The translations under genes were made by a program, and so were the position numbers. From Christiangramia fulva (GTDB taxonomy: Bacteria; Bacteroidota; Bacteroidia; Flavobacteriales; Flavobacteriaceae), in the NCBI RefSeq assembly GCF_003024155.1, contig NZ_CP028136.1, positions 1,116,001 through 1,180,000 on the forward strand: a DNA stretch of 64,000 nt, in the 5' to 3' direction. Below the pieces are notes generated by a model. That model was not told the origin of the DNA. It saw only the letters and a program-made list of their open reading frames with translations, and did not search any database. Positions 33,763 to 43,138 of the stretch are shown piece by piece (positions within the stretch are counted from its first letter, which is position 1; the number at the start of each line of letters is the position of its first letter).

Positions 33763-34521
33763 ATGAAGATACCCGAAGGCAAAAAAGTCTATTTTTCCAG
33801 CGATAACCATTTAGGAGCTCCCACTATGGAAGCCAGCCGAGATCGTGAGGTGATTTTTGTTAAATGGCTGGATGAAATAAAAAAAGATGCCGCTGCCATT
33901 TTTCTACTGGGTGATCTTTTCGACTTTTGGTTTGAATATAAGCATGTGGTTCCAAAGGGTTTTGTACGCACGCTTGGGAAACTGGCCGAAATTAAAGATT
34001 CAGGAATTCCTGTTTATTTCTTTGTGGGAAACCACGACCTGTGGATGAACGATTATTTTGAAAAAGAACTGAATATTCCCGTTTATCATGCACCTCAGGA
34101 ATATGAATTCAACTCTAAAAAATTCCTCATTGGGCACGGTGATGGTCTCGGACCAGGTGATAAAGGCTATAAACGGATGAAGAAAGTTTTTACCAATCCG
34201 TTTTCCCAATGGCTTTATCGATGGCTTCATCCCGATCTTGGCGTTCCGCTGGCCCAGTATTTTTCGGTAAAAAATAAAATGATCTCTGGCGAAGAAGACA
34301 TGGAGTTTCTGGGCGAGGACAAAGAATTTTTGATCCAATACTGCAAAAGGAAACTTGAATCCCGGCATTATGATTATTTTCTTTTTGGTCACAGGCATCT
34401 TCCGCTGGAAATTAAACTTGGCGAAAATTCCATTTACATCAATACCGGCGATTGGATAAATCACTACACTTACGCCGAATTTGATGGAAAAGACCTGAAA
34501 CTTCTGGAATATAATTCTTAA
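33763..34521 (+). CDS. lpxH: UDP-2,3-diacylglucosamine diphosphatase
   Basis: 252 residues. Fourth step of lipid A synthesis: hydrolyses UDP-2,3-diacylglucosamine to lipid X and UMP. Calcineurin-like metallophosphatase motifs in order: YFSSDNHLG, LGDLFDFWFEYKHVVPKG, VGNHDLWM, IGHGDGLGPGDKGYK and FGHRHLPLE. The FDFWFEY region is typical of LpxH over other phosphatases. Start ATG 33763 follows a -7-like TATCTTTA near 33738 and gives the usual length; the frame is open to 33709. Confidence 0.9.
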   Translation: MKIPEGKKVYFSSDNHLGAPTMEASRDREVIFVKWLDEIKKDAAAIFLLGDLFDFWFEYKHVVPKGFVRTLGKLAEIKDSGIPVYFFVGNHDLWMNDYFEKELNIPVYHAPQEYEFNSKKFLIGHGDGLGPGDKGYKRMKKVFTNPFSQWLYRWLHPDLGVPLAQYFSVKNKMISGEEDMEFLGEDKEFLIQYCKRKLESRHYDYFLFGHRHLPLEIKLGENSIYINTGDWINHYTYAEFDGKDLKLLEYNS

Positions 34522-34768
34522 GATTTCTTGAAGCCCGCTGCTCCATCACCAAAAAAGTCAGGGAATTGCCAAAAAAAACTGAAATATTTCAGGAGGATTA
34601 TTTTTTCAGAAAAGACTTAAATTGAAAAAAACTCTTAAAGAAAATCCTTCGGTAATAAAGATTTTTGAGAGGAATCTTTTCTTCGATTACAGGATGCAGT
34701 GCTTAATCTATAGAATTTTAAAATATTAAAGTTATTTTTACGATCCATATTTTAAATCTCTTCTTTTT

Positions 34769-37396
34769 ATGAAATTTTTGATGCGAGTTTTCACTCTCCT
34801 GATCCTTTTGAGCGGAATTACAATGAAGGCTCAGGAACAGGAACAAACACGAAACAACTCTCAAAATTCAACTTTTGACAAATATGAAGTCTTCAGCCCT
34901 CTATTTATGAGGGGACAGGTTACCGCCTTTCATAGTGCTACGGGTATTCCCGGACCTGAATACTGGCAGAACAGGGCGAATTATAAAATTGAGGCGACCC
35001 TTGACACCATAAATCAAGTTGTTAAAGGAAAAATGACCATTACCTACATTAACAACAGCCCCTATAATTTAGATTTTCTGTGGCTACAACTCGATCAAAA
35101 CACATTTAAAAAAGATTCCAGGGGTTCCGCTCTGTATCCTGCTGAAGACCGCAATGGAGTACATACTTTCACTAAGGGATATGATCTTAATAACGTCAGT
35201 ATTAAAATGGGCAAAAAGTCATTAAAAGCTGATTACATAGTGAACGATACCAGAATGCAAATACGCCTCCCGGAAGCCCTGGAGGCCAAGGGCGAAGAAA
35301 TGGAGATCAGTATTGACTATTCTTTTGTGATCCCGGAGCACGGAAAAGACCGTATGGGAAGGGTAAATACTAAAAACGGTTGGATCTACACTATCGCTCA
35401 ATGGTATCCTCGAATGGAAGTTCTGGATGAGGTGGATGGATGGAATACTCTTCCTTACCTTGGAACCGGTGAATTTTATCTTGAATACGGCGATTTTGAT
35501 TACCAAATTACCGTGCCGGCCAATATGGTAGTGGTAGGTTCGGGAGAACTGCAGAACCCAAAAGAGGTATTAACCGAAAATGAAAGAAATCAGCTGGAGA
35601 AAGCCCGGAAAAGTGATACCACTGTAACGATTCGTTCTATTCAAGATATCAGGGATGACCAACATGTGAAGGGGAACGGTAAAGGAATGCTCACCTGGCA
35701 TTTTAAAATGCAGCAAAGTCGTGACGTGGCCTGGGCCGCTTCAAAGGCCTTTATCTGGGATGCTGCACGAATCAAACTTCCAAAAGGAAAAAAAGCACTT
35801 GCCCAATCAGTTTATCCGGTAGAAAGTTCCGGAAAAAATGCTTACGGAAGATCTACCGAATTTGTTAAAAAATCTATCGAATTATATTCCGAAGAATGGT
35901 ATCCCTACAGCTATCCGGTGGCTACCAATGTTGGGGCTCAGGTTAGCGGCATGGAATATCCCGGGATTGTATTCTGCAGTTATAAGAGTAAAAACCAAAG
36001 ATTGTGGGGTGTAATTAACCATGAATTTGGCCATAACTGGTTTCCTATGATAGTAGGTTCAAACGAACGTAAATACGCCTGGATGGATGAAGGCTTTAAC
36101 ACCTTTATAAATGAGATTAGCACCAAAGAATTTAATAACGGTGAGTTTTTCGACGAAAAAGATATACAGGATGCCGGGTATAATCTATTCGATGACCGCC
36201 TCGATCCTGTGTTTACCGTTCCAGATGTCATCCATAACCAGCATAACCTGGGAATAGAGGCCTATTATAAACCGGGAACCGCGCTTCGGGTACTGAGAAA
36301 TGCAGTACTTGGTAAAGACCGCTTTGATTATGCTTTCAGGACATATATAAAACGTTGGGCATTTAAACATCCAACGCCCTGGGATTTTTTCAATACCATG
36401 AATAATGCAGCAGGGGAAGATCTCAGCTGGTTCTGGAAAGGCTGGATCATGAACAATTGGAAACTTGATCAGGCTGTAGAATCTATAGATTATGTGAATG
36501 GAGATCCTTCACAGGGAGCGCAGATCACACTGCTCAATAAAGATAAAATGGTCATGCCCACTACTTTGAAGATCATTCAGAAAAATGGCAGGGAAGAAAT
36601 AGTTAAGCTTCCTGTGGAGATATGGATGACAGGTCCGGAGTATGTTTATACCTATCCATCTACTTCAGAAATTGTTTCTGTGGAAATTGACCCTGATCAT
36701 GAAGTGCCAGACGTAAATCCAAAAAACAATAAAATTAGTACTTTAGTTAATGCACCTGCCGGGCAAACAGCCACAAAAGTGATTGAAAAATATCTTGAAG
36801 CTATAGGCGGAAGAAGTACTTTGGAAGATGTGAAAGATATGGTAACAGAAATGGAAGTGGACTTACAGGGAAATACTCTGAAGATTACCTCCATGAAAAA
36901 GCGCCCCGACAAATACAGGATGTCTATTACTGTTCCTGAAGCCAATGAAACGCTCGTACAGTATATCGTCAATGGTGATGAGGTAAGTGTTGAAAGCTAC
37001 GGACAGACTCAGAACCTCAATGACGAACAAAAAGAGGTGCTTAAGAGTAGAACTCAAATTTTTCCTGAATTGAATTACCTGGAAGAAGGATATCAAACCA
37101 AACTTTTGGGCATGCAAGTCAATAATGGCAAAGATCTGTATGTTTTGCAGGTAACCACTCCCGAAGGTGAAGTGGTTAAGGAGTATTATGATGCCGACTC
37201 CGGATTAAAAGTCAAAGAAGAAGTGATTGCAGATGAAAACAGTACTATTAAAAAATACAGTAACTATCGGGAGGTCAATGGGGTAAAAATACCATTTGAG
37301 CAAACTACCAATGCTTTCGGGCAGGAACTAAGCATGAAAGTTCAGGATGTGAAAATTAACAGTGGGCTCAAAGACACTAATTTCAAGGTAGAATAA
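34769..37396 (+). CDS. Secreted M1-family metallopeptidase with extra C-terminal domain
   Basis: 875 residues. Signal peptide (LLILLSGITMKAQ). Zinc site NHEFGHNWFP (HExxH) with the third ligand Glu downstream in WMDEGFNTFINE; the substrate-binding GMEYPG loop precedes it. Aminopeptidase-type N-terminal beta domain (residues about 60-330), catalytic domain to about 580. From about residue 665 a separate 210-residue beta-rich domain follows (EKYLEAIGGRSTLEDVKDM to KVQDVKINSGL), which resembles the LolA/LolB-like lipid-binding fold found fused to other Bacteroidota peptidases. Periplasmic or cell-surface protein degradation is likely. Confidence 0.9.
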   Translation: MKFLMRVFTLLILLSGITMKAQEQEQTRNNSQNSTFDKYEVFSPLFMRGQVTAFHSATGIPGPEYWQNRANYKIEATLDTINQVVKGKMTITYINNSPYNLDFLWLQLDQNTFKKDSRGSALYPAEDRNGVHTFTKGYDLNNVSIKMGKKSLKADYIVNDTRMQIRLPEALEAKGEEMEISIDYSFVIPEHGKDRMGRVNTKNGWIYTIAQWYPRMEVLDEVDGWNTLPYLGTGEFYLEYGDFDYQITVPANMVVVGSGELQNPKEVLTENERNQLEKARKSDTTVTIRSIQDIRDDQHVKGNGKGMLTWHFKMQQSRDVAWAASKAFIWDAARIKLPKGKKALAQSVYPVESSGKNAYGRSTEFVKKSIELYSEEWYPYSYPVATNVGAQVSGMEYPGIVFCSYKSKNQRLWGVINHEFGHNWFPMIVGSNERKYAWMDEGFNTFINEISTKEFNNGEFFDEKDIQDAGYNLFDDRLDPVFTVPDVIHNQHNLGIEAYYKPGTALRVLRNAVLGKDRFDYAFRTYIKRWAFKHPTPWDFFNTMNNAAGEDLSWFWKGWIMNNWKLDQAVESIDYVNGDPSQGAQITLLNKDKMVMPTTLKIIQKNGREEIVKLPVEIWMTGPEYVYTYPSTSEIVSVEIDPDHEVPDVNPKNNKISTLVNAPAGQTATKVIEKYLEAIGGRSTLEDVKDMVTEMEVDLQGNTLKITSMKKRPDKYRMSITVPEANETLVQYIVNGDEVSVESYGQTQNLNDEQKEVLKSRTQIFPELNYLEEGYQTKLLGMQVNNGKDLYVLQVTTPEGEVVKEYYDADSGLKVKEEVIADENSTIKKYSNYREVNGVKIPFEQTTNAFGQELSMKVQDVKINSGLKDTNFKVE

Positions 37397-37418
37397 AAAC
37401 CCGGGCAGAAAAATCAAG

Positions 37419-37456
37419 AAAGGGCGTTCACAAAAAAGTTCGCCCTTTTATTTTTT
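37419..37456 (+). terminator. Terminator of the M1 peptidase gene
   Basis: AAAGGGCG (37419-37426) and CGCCCTTT (37441-37448) with a TTTTATTTTTT tail; the convergent recJ stop follows at 37478 and may share it. Confidence 0.82.
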
Positions 37457-37477
37457 AACCGAAAAAGATTGTTTGCC

Positions 37478-39172
37478 TTAAATTGCAGCCATTATATCTT
37501 TCAGTTTTAACTGGATAGTTGTTCTTCCATTCCACGTGTTTTCATCGAGGCTGTAAACCGCATCGAAACGTTTGTGGTTTTTTATGAGTTCGAGTTTCTC
37601 TCCCAGATTAAATCCGATTACTTCAAAGGCCGGACCGGCATCTTCCTGTTTTACCTGACATTTAAGATGTTTTCCGTCCTCGCCCACGCATTTTCCAAAA
37701 CCGGTATCTATAAGTCCGCGGCTAAGAAAAACCGGAGACATATTACCCGGTCCAAAGGGGCCGAATTGTTTCAGAATTCGATAAAATTTCGGAGTAATAT
37801 CTTTTAAAGAAAGTTCCGCATCAATACTTATTTCCGGAGTGAGCAGTTTCCGATCTATTGTTTCTGAAACCACTTCCTCGAATTTGCGCTTGAAATTTTC
37901 ATATTCCGATTCGAGTAAAGTGAGACCCGCAGCATATTTATGGCCTCCAAACTGTTCGATATGATCTTTACAGCCTTCCAGAGCTTCATAAACATCAAAG
38001 CCTTTCACCGATCTTGCCGAAGCCGCAAGTTTGTCGCCGCTTTTGGTAAAAACAAGGGTCGGGCGATACCAGGTTTCGGTAAGACGTGAAGCCACAATAC
38101 CAATAACGCCTTTATGCCAGTTTTCGCTAAAAACAACTGTAGTGAGCCGGCTTTCTTCCTGAAGGGAAATGATCTGCTTTTTCGCCTCTTCGGTGATCAG
38201 CTTATCGGTATTGCGCCGCTCCGAATTAAATTCTTCAATTTCCTGCGCGAGTTTCTTCGCGGTGATTTCATCTTCTTCAGTAAGAAGATTTACGGCATGT
38301 TGCCCGTGCTTCATCCTTCCTGCAGCGTTTATCCTTGGAGCAGCGATAAAAACCACATCGGTAATATTGATGTTTTTCCTTTCGCCAAGCAGGCATTCAA
38401 GGCCTTTACGTGGAGCGACATTGATGACATTCATTCCGTGGTAAGCAAGAATTCGATTCTCTCCAGTAATCGGAACGATATCAGCGGCTATGGCAGTTGC
38501 CACAAGATCAAGATACGGCAACAGGATTTCCTCATTTTCGCCATTCTTGCGCGTGATAGCCTGGATTAACTTAAAACCAACGCCACAACCACAAAGTTCA
38601 TCATAGGGATAATCGCAATCACTCCTTTTTGGATCAAGCACCGCCACGGCATCAGGAATATCTTTGCCCGGCCGGTGGTGGTCACAAATTATAAAATCGA
38701 TCCCTTTTTCTTTTGCATATGCCACCTTTTCAATCTCTTTAATCCCGCAGTCGAGCGCGATGATCAGTGAAATATCATTATCAGCTGCAAAATCGATCCC
38801 TTTATACGAAATTCCATAACCTTCATCATAACGATCTGGAATATAAGTCGCCACGTTTGGATAACGGAATTTGAGAAAAGAAGACATCAGCGCCACACTG
38901 CTGGTACCATCTACATCATAATCGCCATAAACCAGAATGTTCTCTTGATTTTCAATAGCCTCTTCAATACGGTTTACCGCGCGGTCCATATCTTTCATCA
39001 AAAAGGGATCATGGAGATCTTCGAGATCCGGCCTGAAGAATTTACGCGCTTCCTCAAAAGTGGTAATATTCCGCTGCACCAAAAGTCCCGCAACAGGTTC
39101 GCCTACTTCAAGCTTTTCAGCTAGCTTTCTAAGGGTTTCAGAATCAGGTTTAGGTTTTATAGTCCAGCGCAT
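37478..39172 (-). CDS. recJ: Single-stranded-DNA-specific exonuclease RecJ
   Basis: 564 residues. 5'-3' ssDNA exonuclease in recombination and mismatch repair. DHH-family motifs: LVYGDYDVDGTSSVALM, IALDCGI, ICDHHRPGKDIPDA, a conserved Asp in CDYPYDELCGCGV, and the DHHA1 part with GIVASRLTE and GGHKYAAGLTL. A C-terminal OB-like domain ends at the stop. Upstream is an AT-rich gap and the XRE-ImmA gene on the same strand, 42 bases away. Confidence 0.96.
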   Translation of the reverse strand: MRWTIKPKPDSETLRKLAEKLEVGEPVAGLLVQRNITTFEEARKFFRPDLEDLHDPFLMKDMDRAVNRIEEAIENQENILVYGDYDVDGTSSVALMSSFLKFRYPNVATYIPDRYDEGYGISYKGIDFAADNDISLIIALDCGIKEIEKVAYAKEKGIDFIICDHHRPGKDIPDAVAVLDPKRSDCDYPYDELCGCGVGFKLIQAITRKNGENEEILLPYLDLVATAIAADIVPITGENRILAYHGMNVINVAPRKGLECLLGERKNINITDVVFIAAPRINAAGRMKHGQHAVNLLTEEDEITAKKLAQEIEEFNSERRNTDKLITEEAKKQIISLQEESRLTTVVFSENWHKGVIGIVASRLTETWYRPTLVFTKSGDKLAASARSVKGFDVYEALEGCKDHIEQFGGHKYAAGLTLLESEYENFKRKFEEVVSETIDRKLLTPEISIDAELSLKDITPKFYRILKQFGPFGPGNMSPVFLSRGLIDTGFGKCVGEDGKHLKCQVKQEDAGPAFEVIGFNLGEKLELIKNHKRFDAVYSLDENTWNGRTTIQLKLKDIMAAI

Positions 39173-39214
39173 GAATTTTTATTAAAAGAAAAAAGGTGAA
39201 AGTAAAAATTAATC

Positions 39215-40309
39215 TTAAATACTAACTTTAATTTTTCTCACTCTCTCTCCAGTATATTTAGCAATCTTATCTAAAGAGTAAATTTCTTTAAATTCTGATT
39301 CACTAATTGCTAACATTTCAAAAATTTCATTCTTTTCATATTGAAGATCTTCAAAATGAAGTAGTAAAACTTTACTTAATAATTCTGGTTCTTCAATTAA
39401 AAATTCAAAAGGCTCCTTTTTTCTCCATCCGTGATAATTAATCTTCGTAATCCACCTTCTATATTGTGGTGCAGATAAACATCCTAAATACTTTGCCCGA
39501 TAAAGTAAAGCCTGCATAGAAACCTTCCAGTATCTTTTCAAACTACCTAATTTGGATTCTGTTAGATTATATAGATCCGGTTTAATATCACCTCTAGGCA
39601 TTAAAAAATTGGAAGCAAATGAATTTGCTTCTTCTTCTATAGATTTCATATTATCCGATACAATAAAATTTTCATGCATAAGAAGGTGACCTAATTCATG
39701 AGCGATTGTGAAAATTTTTCTGGAATTGGAATGATTGGAATTTATTAGAATAACAGGTACTCCTTCTTTAGTATGAAAATTGATCCCAGAAAACTTATAA
39801 GTTTCATCAAAATCCACAAAATGAATTATAACTCCTCTTTTTTCCAGACAATTAATTAAATTTTTGATAGGCCCTTTAGGTATTTTAAAGTACCCTCTTA
39901 CCTGCTCAGCAAATCTTTCAGGAGTTAATTCTAGCTTATTAATATTAGTGTATGGAAGATCGACATCTATTTCTACACTATCGAGTAGTTCAGATATATG
40001 ACTAGAAATAATATTTATTTTTGCTTCTAAAATTTTATTTTTTGTAACAGTAGTGCTCAGGTTTTTTCGATAGTAAAATTCTTTTATTTGATATGCTTGG
40101 TGCTTTTTTAAAAAGAAACTTTCGGGATAATTCAAAACATTAGAAAATTCTGACAAAGTCTCAGCTGAACAATCTGCAAAACCTTTCTCAATCTTTGAAA
40201 GCATACTTTGAGAAATCGAATTTAAATTCTTTGCTAAGGCTGACTGAGAATACCCCCTACTCTCTCTAGCCAATTTTATTCTCTCAACATTTATTGATTT
40301 CATAAGCAT
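39215..40309 (-). CDS. XRE-family regulator fused to ImmA/IrrE metallopeptidase
   Basis: 364 residues. N-terminal helix-turn-helix (LARESRGYSQSALAKNL and SQSMLSKIEKG) followed by an ImmA/IrrE zinc peptidase domain with AHELGHLLMHE (about residue 205) and EEEANSFASNFLMP. Such proteins cleave or displace a repressor or antitoxin in mobile elements and stress systems. Noticeably more AT-rich than flanking recJ and rsmI, suggesting transfer. Start may be the second Met (MKSINVERIKL). It follows an unknown protein of similar composition 37 bases upstream; the two are a likely functional pair. Confidence 0.88.
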   Translation of the reverse strand: MLMKSINVERIKLARESRGYSQSALAKNLNSISQSMLSKIEKGFADCSAETLSEFSNVLNYPESFFLKKHQAYQIKEFYYRKNLSTTVTKNKILEAKINIISSHISELLDSVEIDVDLPYTNINKLELTPERFAEQVRGYFKIPKGPIKNLINCLEKRGVIIHFVDFDETYKFSGINFHTKEGVPVILINSNHSNSRKIFTIAHELGHLLMHENFIVSDNMKSIEEEANSFASNFLMPRGDIKPDLYNLTESKLGSLKRYWKVSMQALLYRAKYLGCLSAPQYRRWITKINYHGWRKKEPFEFLIEEPELLSKVLLLHFEDLQYEKNEIFEMLAISESEFKEIYSLDKIAKYTGERVRKIKVSI

Positions 40310-40346
40310 AAATTAAAACAAAAAGCTTCTCGGGCAAGGAAGTTAA

Positions 40347-41039
40347 TTAACTACTTTTTCTCTTGTTCTTAAGAGATTTATTCTTAATTCTAACATTATC
40401 TAGTTCAGTGGTAATTATTTTATTATCACTTGATAAATTATAATTCACTCCACTAAATAGATCAGATATGCTCATATTCCAATTAACTTCTTTTTTGCTA
40501 ATTAAAGAAGTTATCGATGTTCCCTCAAAATGAATTCCTCTAAATTGTGGACCAACAAAAAGAATCGGAATAGAACTATCCCCTCCCCTAAATGGCAGTC
40601 CATTCATAAGTTTATTACTCCTAGGAGTAGAAACATAATTAGGCTTACCATTGCCATTTAATTTCTTTATATAAATTAAATAACGATCTTTAACAATAAA
40701 ATATGCCGAACCATATTTTACTCTAATTTTAATTCTTCTTCGAAATTCAGGATTATTGACGATAAATTGTCTTAGATTTCCTTTTATTCTACTATTAAAG
40801 TAGGAAGAATAAAATCTACTTTCCATAAATAAATAAGGATCTTCTTCCATTTTGGAATCTACCTCTTTTTTCGCTTTAAGTATAATATTATTAATTACAC
40901 TTAGCTCAAATTTCAACTCCTTTCTAACAGTCTCAACGTTAGCTAAGCTCCTAAAAAGGACTTCACTATTTTGGTTTAAAACAAAATAATTACTACTTTT
41001 GTCATGTCCTGCGGAAACAGGATTTTTACTAATTTCCAT
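40347..41039 (-). CDS. Unknown protein paired with the XRE-ImmA protein
   Basis: 230 residues, no family recognised. Basic, with a helical N-terminal third (VETVRKELKFELSVINNIILKAKKEV), a beta-rich centre (RIKIRVKYGSAYFIVKDRYL, then IYIKKLNG) and a lysine-rich C-terminus. No signal peptide or TM segment. The frame is open to 41096, but codons 1-19 would be encoded by a terminator hairpin, so ATG 41039 (MEISKNPVSAGHDKSS) is chosen. In the position of the partner or effector of an ImmA-type regulator. Very AT-rich. Confidence 0.6.
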   Translation of the reverse strand: MEISKNPVSAGHDKSSNYFVLNQNSEVLFRSLANVETVRKELKFELSVINNIILKAKKEVDSKMEEDPYLFMESRFYSSYFNSRIKGNLRQFIVNNPEFRRRIKIRVKYGSAYFIVKDRYLIYIKKLNGNGKPNYVSTPRSNKLMNGLPFRGGDSSIPILFVGPQFRGIHFEGTSITSLISKKEVNWNMSISDLFSGVNYNLSSDNKIITTELDNVRIKNKSLKNKRKSS

Positions 41040-41052
41040 TATAAAAAAATTT

Positions 41053-41074
41053 AAAGCCCTTGCCCGAGGGCTTT
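41053..41074 (-). terminator. Terminator hairpin between the UDG gene and the unknown gene
   Basis: Minus-strand AAAGCCCT, loop CGGGCA, AGGGCTTT, then AAATTTTTTT, ending 14 bases before the ATG at 41039. It ends the rsmI-UDG transcript, but also lies downstream of the -7 box at 41094-41101. Confidence 0.75.
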
Positions 41075-41093
41075 TTGTTTTTATGTTACTGCG

Positions 41094-41101
41094 CAAATTT
41101 A
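41094..41101 (-). promoter_or_regulatory. -7 promoter element upstream of the unknown/XRE-ImmA pair
   Basis: Minus-strand TAAATTTG, perfect TAnnTTTG; the predicted transcript would pass through the hairpin at 41053-41074 before reaching the gene. Confidence 0.5.
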
Positions 41102-41160
41102 ATGTAAGTTATGAATGATTCTATTTTAAGTTTTCAGAAGTTGTTAACAGATTTAAAATC

Positions 41161-41727
41161 TCACAATAAAATTTCTCTTATTTTCTGTTGAAATTCCGGG
41201 ATAATTTCCTCTTCAAACCAGGGATTTTTCGTTCGCCAGAAGCGGTTCACTGGCGAGGGATGCGGCAGGGGCCAGAATTCAGGGAAATAATCGCGATAAT
41301 TTTTTACTTTTTCAGTAAGATTTCTATTATCTCCTAAATAGTAATTACAGGCATAAGAGCCAATAAGAATTTTCAGTTCTACATTTTCCAGTTCCCGCCA
41401 AACCGCTGAATGCCACATGGGCGCACATTCTTTTCTGGGAGGCAGGTCGCCGCTCTTCGCTTTTCCCGGATAGCAAAATCCCATGGGAAGGATGGCAAAA
41501 TTATCAGGATTATAAAAAGTCTTTTCGTCAACGTCCAGCCATTCCCTTAGTTTTTTCCCGCTTTGATCATTCCATGCCTTATTGGTATTGTGCACGATCC
41601 TTCCCGGCGCCTGGCTTATCAAAACGATTTTTGACTTTTTATTCGCTTCAATAATAGGATTAGGGCCTAGCGGAAGATGATCTTCACAAACCCGGCAATC
41701 TCGTATTCTGCATAAAAGTTCCTGCAT
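41161..41727 (-). CDS. Uracil-DNA glycosylase superfamily protein
   Basis: 188 residues. N-terminal CRIRDCRVC is a short cysteine cluster. VLISQAPGRIVH corresponds to motif A (GQAPG-like) and PLPHPSPVNRFW to the HPSxxN DNA-binding loop of the UDG superfamily. Such proteins excise uracil or other damaged bases; here motif A has neither the Asp of Ung nor the usual Glu of family 4, so the activity is uncertain. Its ATG overlaps the rsmI stop by one base. Confidence 0.85.
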   Translation of the reverse strand: MQELLCRIRDCRVCEDHLPLGPNPIIEANKKSKIVLISQAPGRIVHNTNKAWNDQSGKKLREWLDVDEKTFYNPDNFAILPMGFCYPGKAKSGDLPPRKECAPMWHSAVWRELENVELKILIGSYACNYYLGDNRNLTEKVKNYRDYFPEFWPLPHPSPVNRFWRTKNPWFEEEIIPEFQQKIREILL

Positions 41728-42398
41728 CAGGATTTGCCTTCTACTATGATAACTATTTCTCCTTTGGGAGGATTTTCGGAGTAATGCTGAAGAACCTCAG
41801 CTGCTGTGCCGCGAATGGTTTCCTCATGAAGTTTTGATATTTCCCTTGAAACAGAAACCTGCCTTTCTTCCCCAAAATATTCCACAAAATTCCCGAGCGT
41901 TTTCAGCAGTTTATGAGGAGATTCATAAAAAATGAGAGTTCTTGTTTCTTCTGCCAAAAACTTCAAACGTGTTTGTCTGCCTTTCTTTACGGGAAGAAAT
42001 CCTTCGAAAACGAATTTGTCATTCGGCAGCCCACTATTCACCAAAGCCGGAACAAACGCAGTCGCTCCCGGCAAACAATCAACTTCAATACCTGCTTCCA
42101 CACAGGCACGGGTGAGTAAAAATCCGGGGTCGGAAATTGCCGGGGTGCCGGCATCACTGATCAATGCTATTGTTTCTCCTGCTTTTATACGTGAAACAAT
42201 GCCCTCAACCGTTTTATGCTCATTGTGCATATGATGGCTCTGCATGGGAGTTTCAATTTCGAAATGTTTCAGAAGTTTTCCGCTGTTGCGGGTATCTTCG
42301 GCGAGGATGAGGTCAGCCTCCTTCAACACCCTTATCGCACGAAAGGTCATATCTTCCAGATTGCCGATAGGAGTTGGAACCAGAAAAAGTTTGGCCAT
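41727..42398 (-). CDS. rsmI: 16S rRNA (cytidine(1402)-2'-O)-methyltransferase
   Basis: 223 residues. SAM-dependent, tetrapyrrole-methylase fold. LFLVPTPIGNLEDMTFRAI, LAEDTRNSGKLLKHF, LISDAGTPAISDPG and CLPGATAFVPALVNSGLP are diagnostic; FYESPHKLLKTL follows. Methylates the ribosomal decoding centre. Followed by the overlapping UDG-like gene; the unknown 242-residue gene lies 11 bases upstream on the same strand. Confidence 0.96.
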   Translation of the reverse strand: MAKLFLVPTPIGNLEDMTFRAIRVLKEADLILAEDTRNSGKLLKHFEIETPMQSHHMHNEHKTVEGIVSRIKAGETIALISDAGTPAISDPGFLLTRACVEAGIEVDCLPGATAFVPALVNSGLPNDKFVFEGFLPVKKGRQTRLKFLAEETRTLIFYESPHKLLKTLGNFVEYFGEERQVSVSREISKLHEETIRGTAAEVLQHYSENPPKGEIVIIVEGKS

Positions 42399-42409
42399 AA
42401 AAGAATGTG

Positions 42410-43138
42410 CTATTTTCCGAATTTATTCTCGATATGAGTCATAAAACGTTCCTCATAATCTTCCTTGCCCTCCCAGTTATTATAATCGGGTTTCACGATC
42501 TTCTCGATGAATTTTTTCGCTTCTTCGAGGCTATTGAAAGTATTTAATTGGGAAAGGACACGATTATAATCGGAGGTATTTCCGTCGAACAAATGCCTGA
42601 TATAGGCCAGACGTTCATTCAGGCCGATATTAATTCCCTTTTTAAGCCGGTCATTCAGTGAACGGGGCTTATTGTTCTTTTCAACATGATTTACAGGTTC
42701 AAAATCCGGGAGATTATCGTAATCAACGCCTATCTGACGGAAATCTTTGCCTTCGTTCTTTGGTTTACTCTTTGTTTCAGGAGTATTTATCGTCTCCATC
42801 ATATTATCAAATTTCTGACTTTCCGGCGGCATCTGGGCAACAATATCTTTAATTTTTTCGGTATTCGGTTCGGTGATAGCATCAGAGTCTTCGTTATATT
42901 CGGTGCCATCAGGATAAAATTCGTCGTAAGAAATTGCTGCTTGTGGTTCTTCTTTTTTCCGTTCGGGTTTTTCTTCGGGGATTTCTGAAAGATGTTTTTC
43001 AGTGAAATCTAAAAGCGCCAGTTTCTCATAAAGATCAATAGTATTCTTCTTCAACTGAGCGAGATCCATCTTTCCTTTTTCATTTAAAATCTTTTCTGCA
43101 ATCCGGATGAGTTCAGCTTCAATTCTCTTTTTCATCAT
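42410..43138 (-). CDS. Conserved-looking hypothetical protein
   Basis: 242 residues, no family recognised. A helical N-terminus (residues 1-50, rich in Lys, Leu and Glu) leads to a long acidic, low-complexity linker (residues about 52-140, rich in Glu, Pro, Asp). A folded C-terminal helical domain follows (LNERLAYIRHLFDG, YNRVLSQLNTFNS, EEAKKFIEKIV). The two-domain plan with a flexible linker suggests an adaptor or assembly protein. Same strand as rsmI and 11 bases away, so probably in one operon. Confidence 0.75.
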   Translation of the reverse strand: MMKKRIEAELIRIAEKILNEKGKMDLAQLKKNTIDLYEKLALLDFTEKHLSEIPEEKPERKKEEPQAAISYDEFYPDGTEYNEDSDAITEPNTEKIKDIVAQMPPESQKFDNMMETINTPETKSKPKNEGKDFRQIGVDYDNLPDFEPVNHVEKNNKPRSLNDRLKKGINIGLNERLAYIRHLFDGNTSDYNRVLSQLNTFNSLEEAKKFIEKIVKPDYNNWEGKEDYEERFMTHIENKFGK

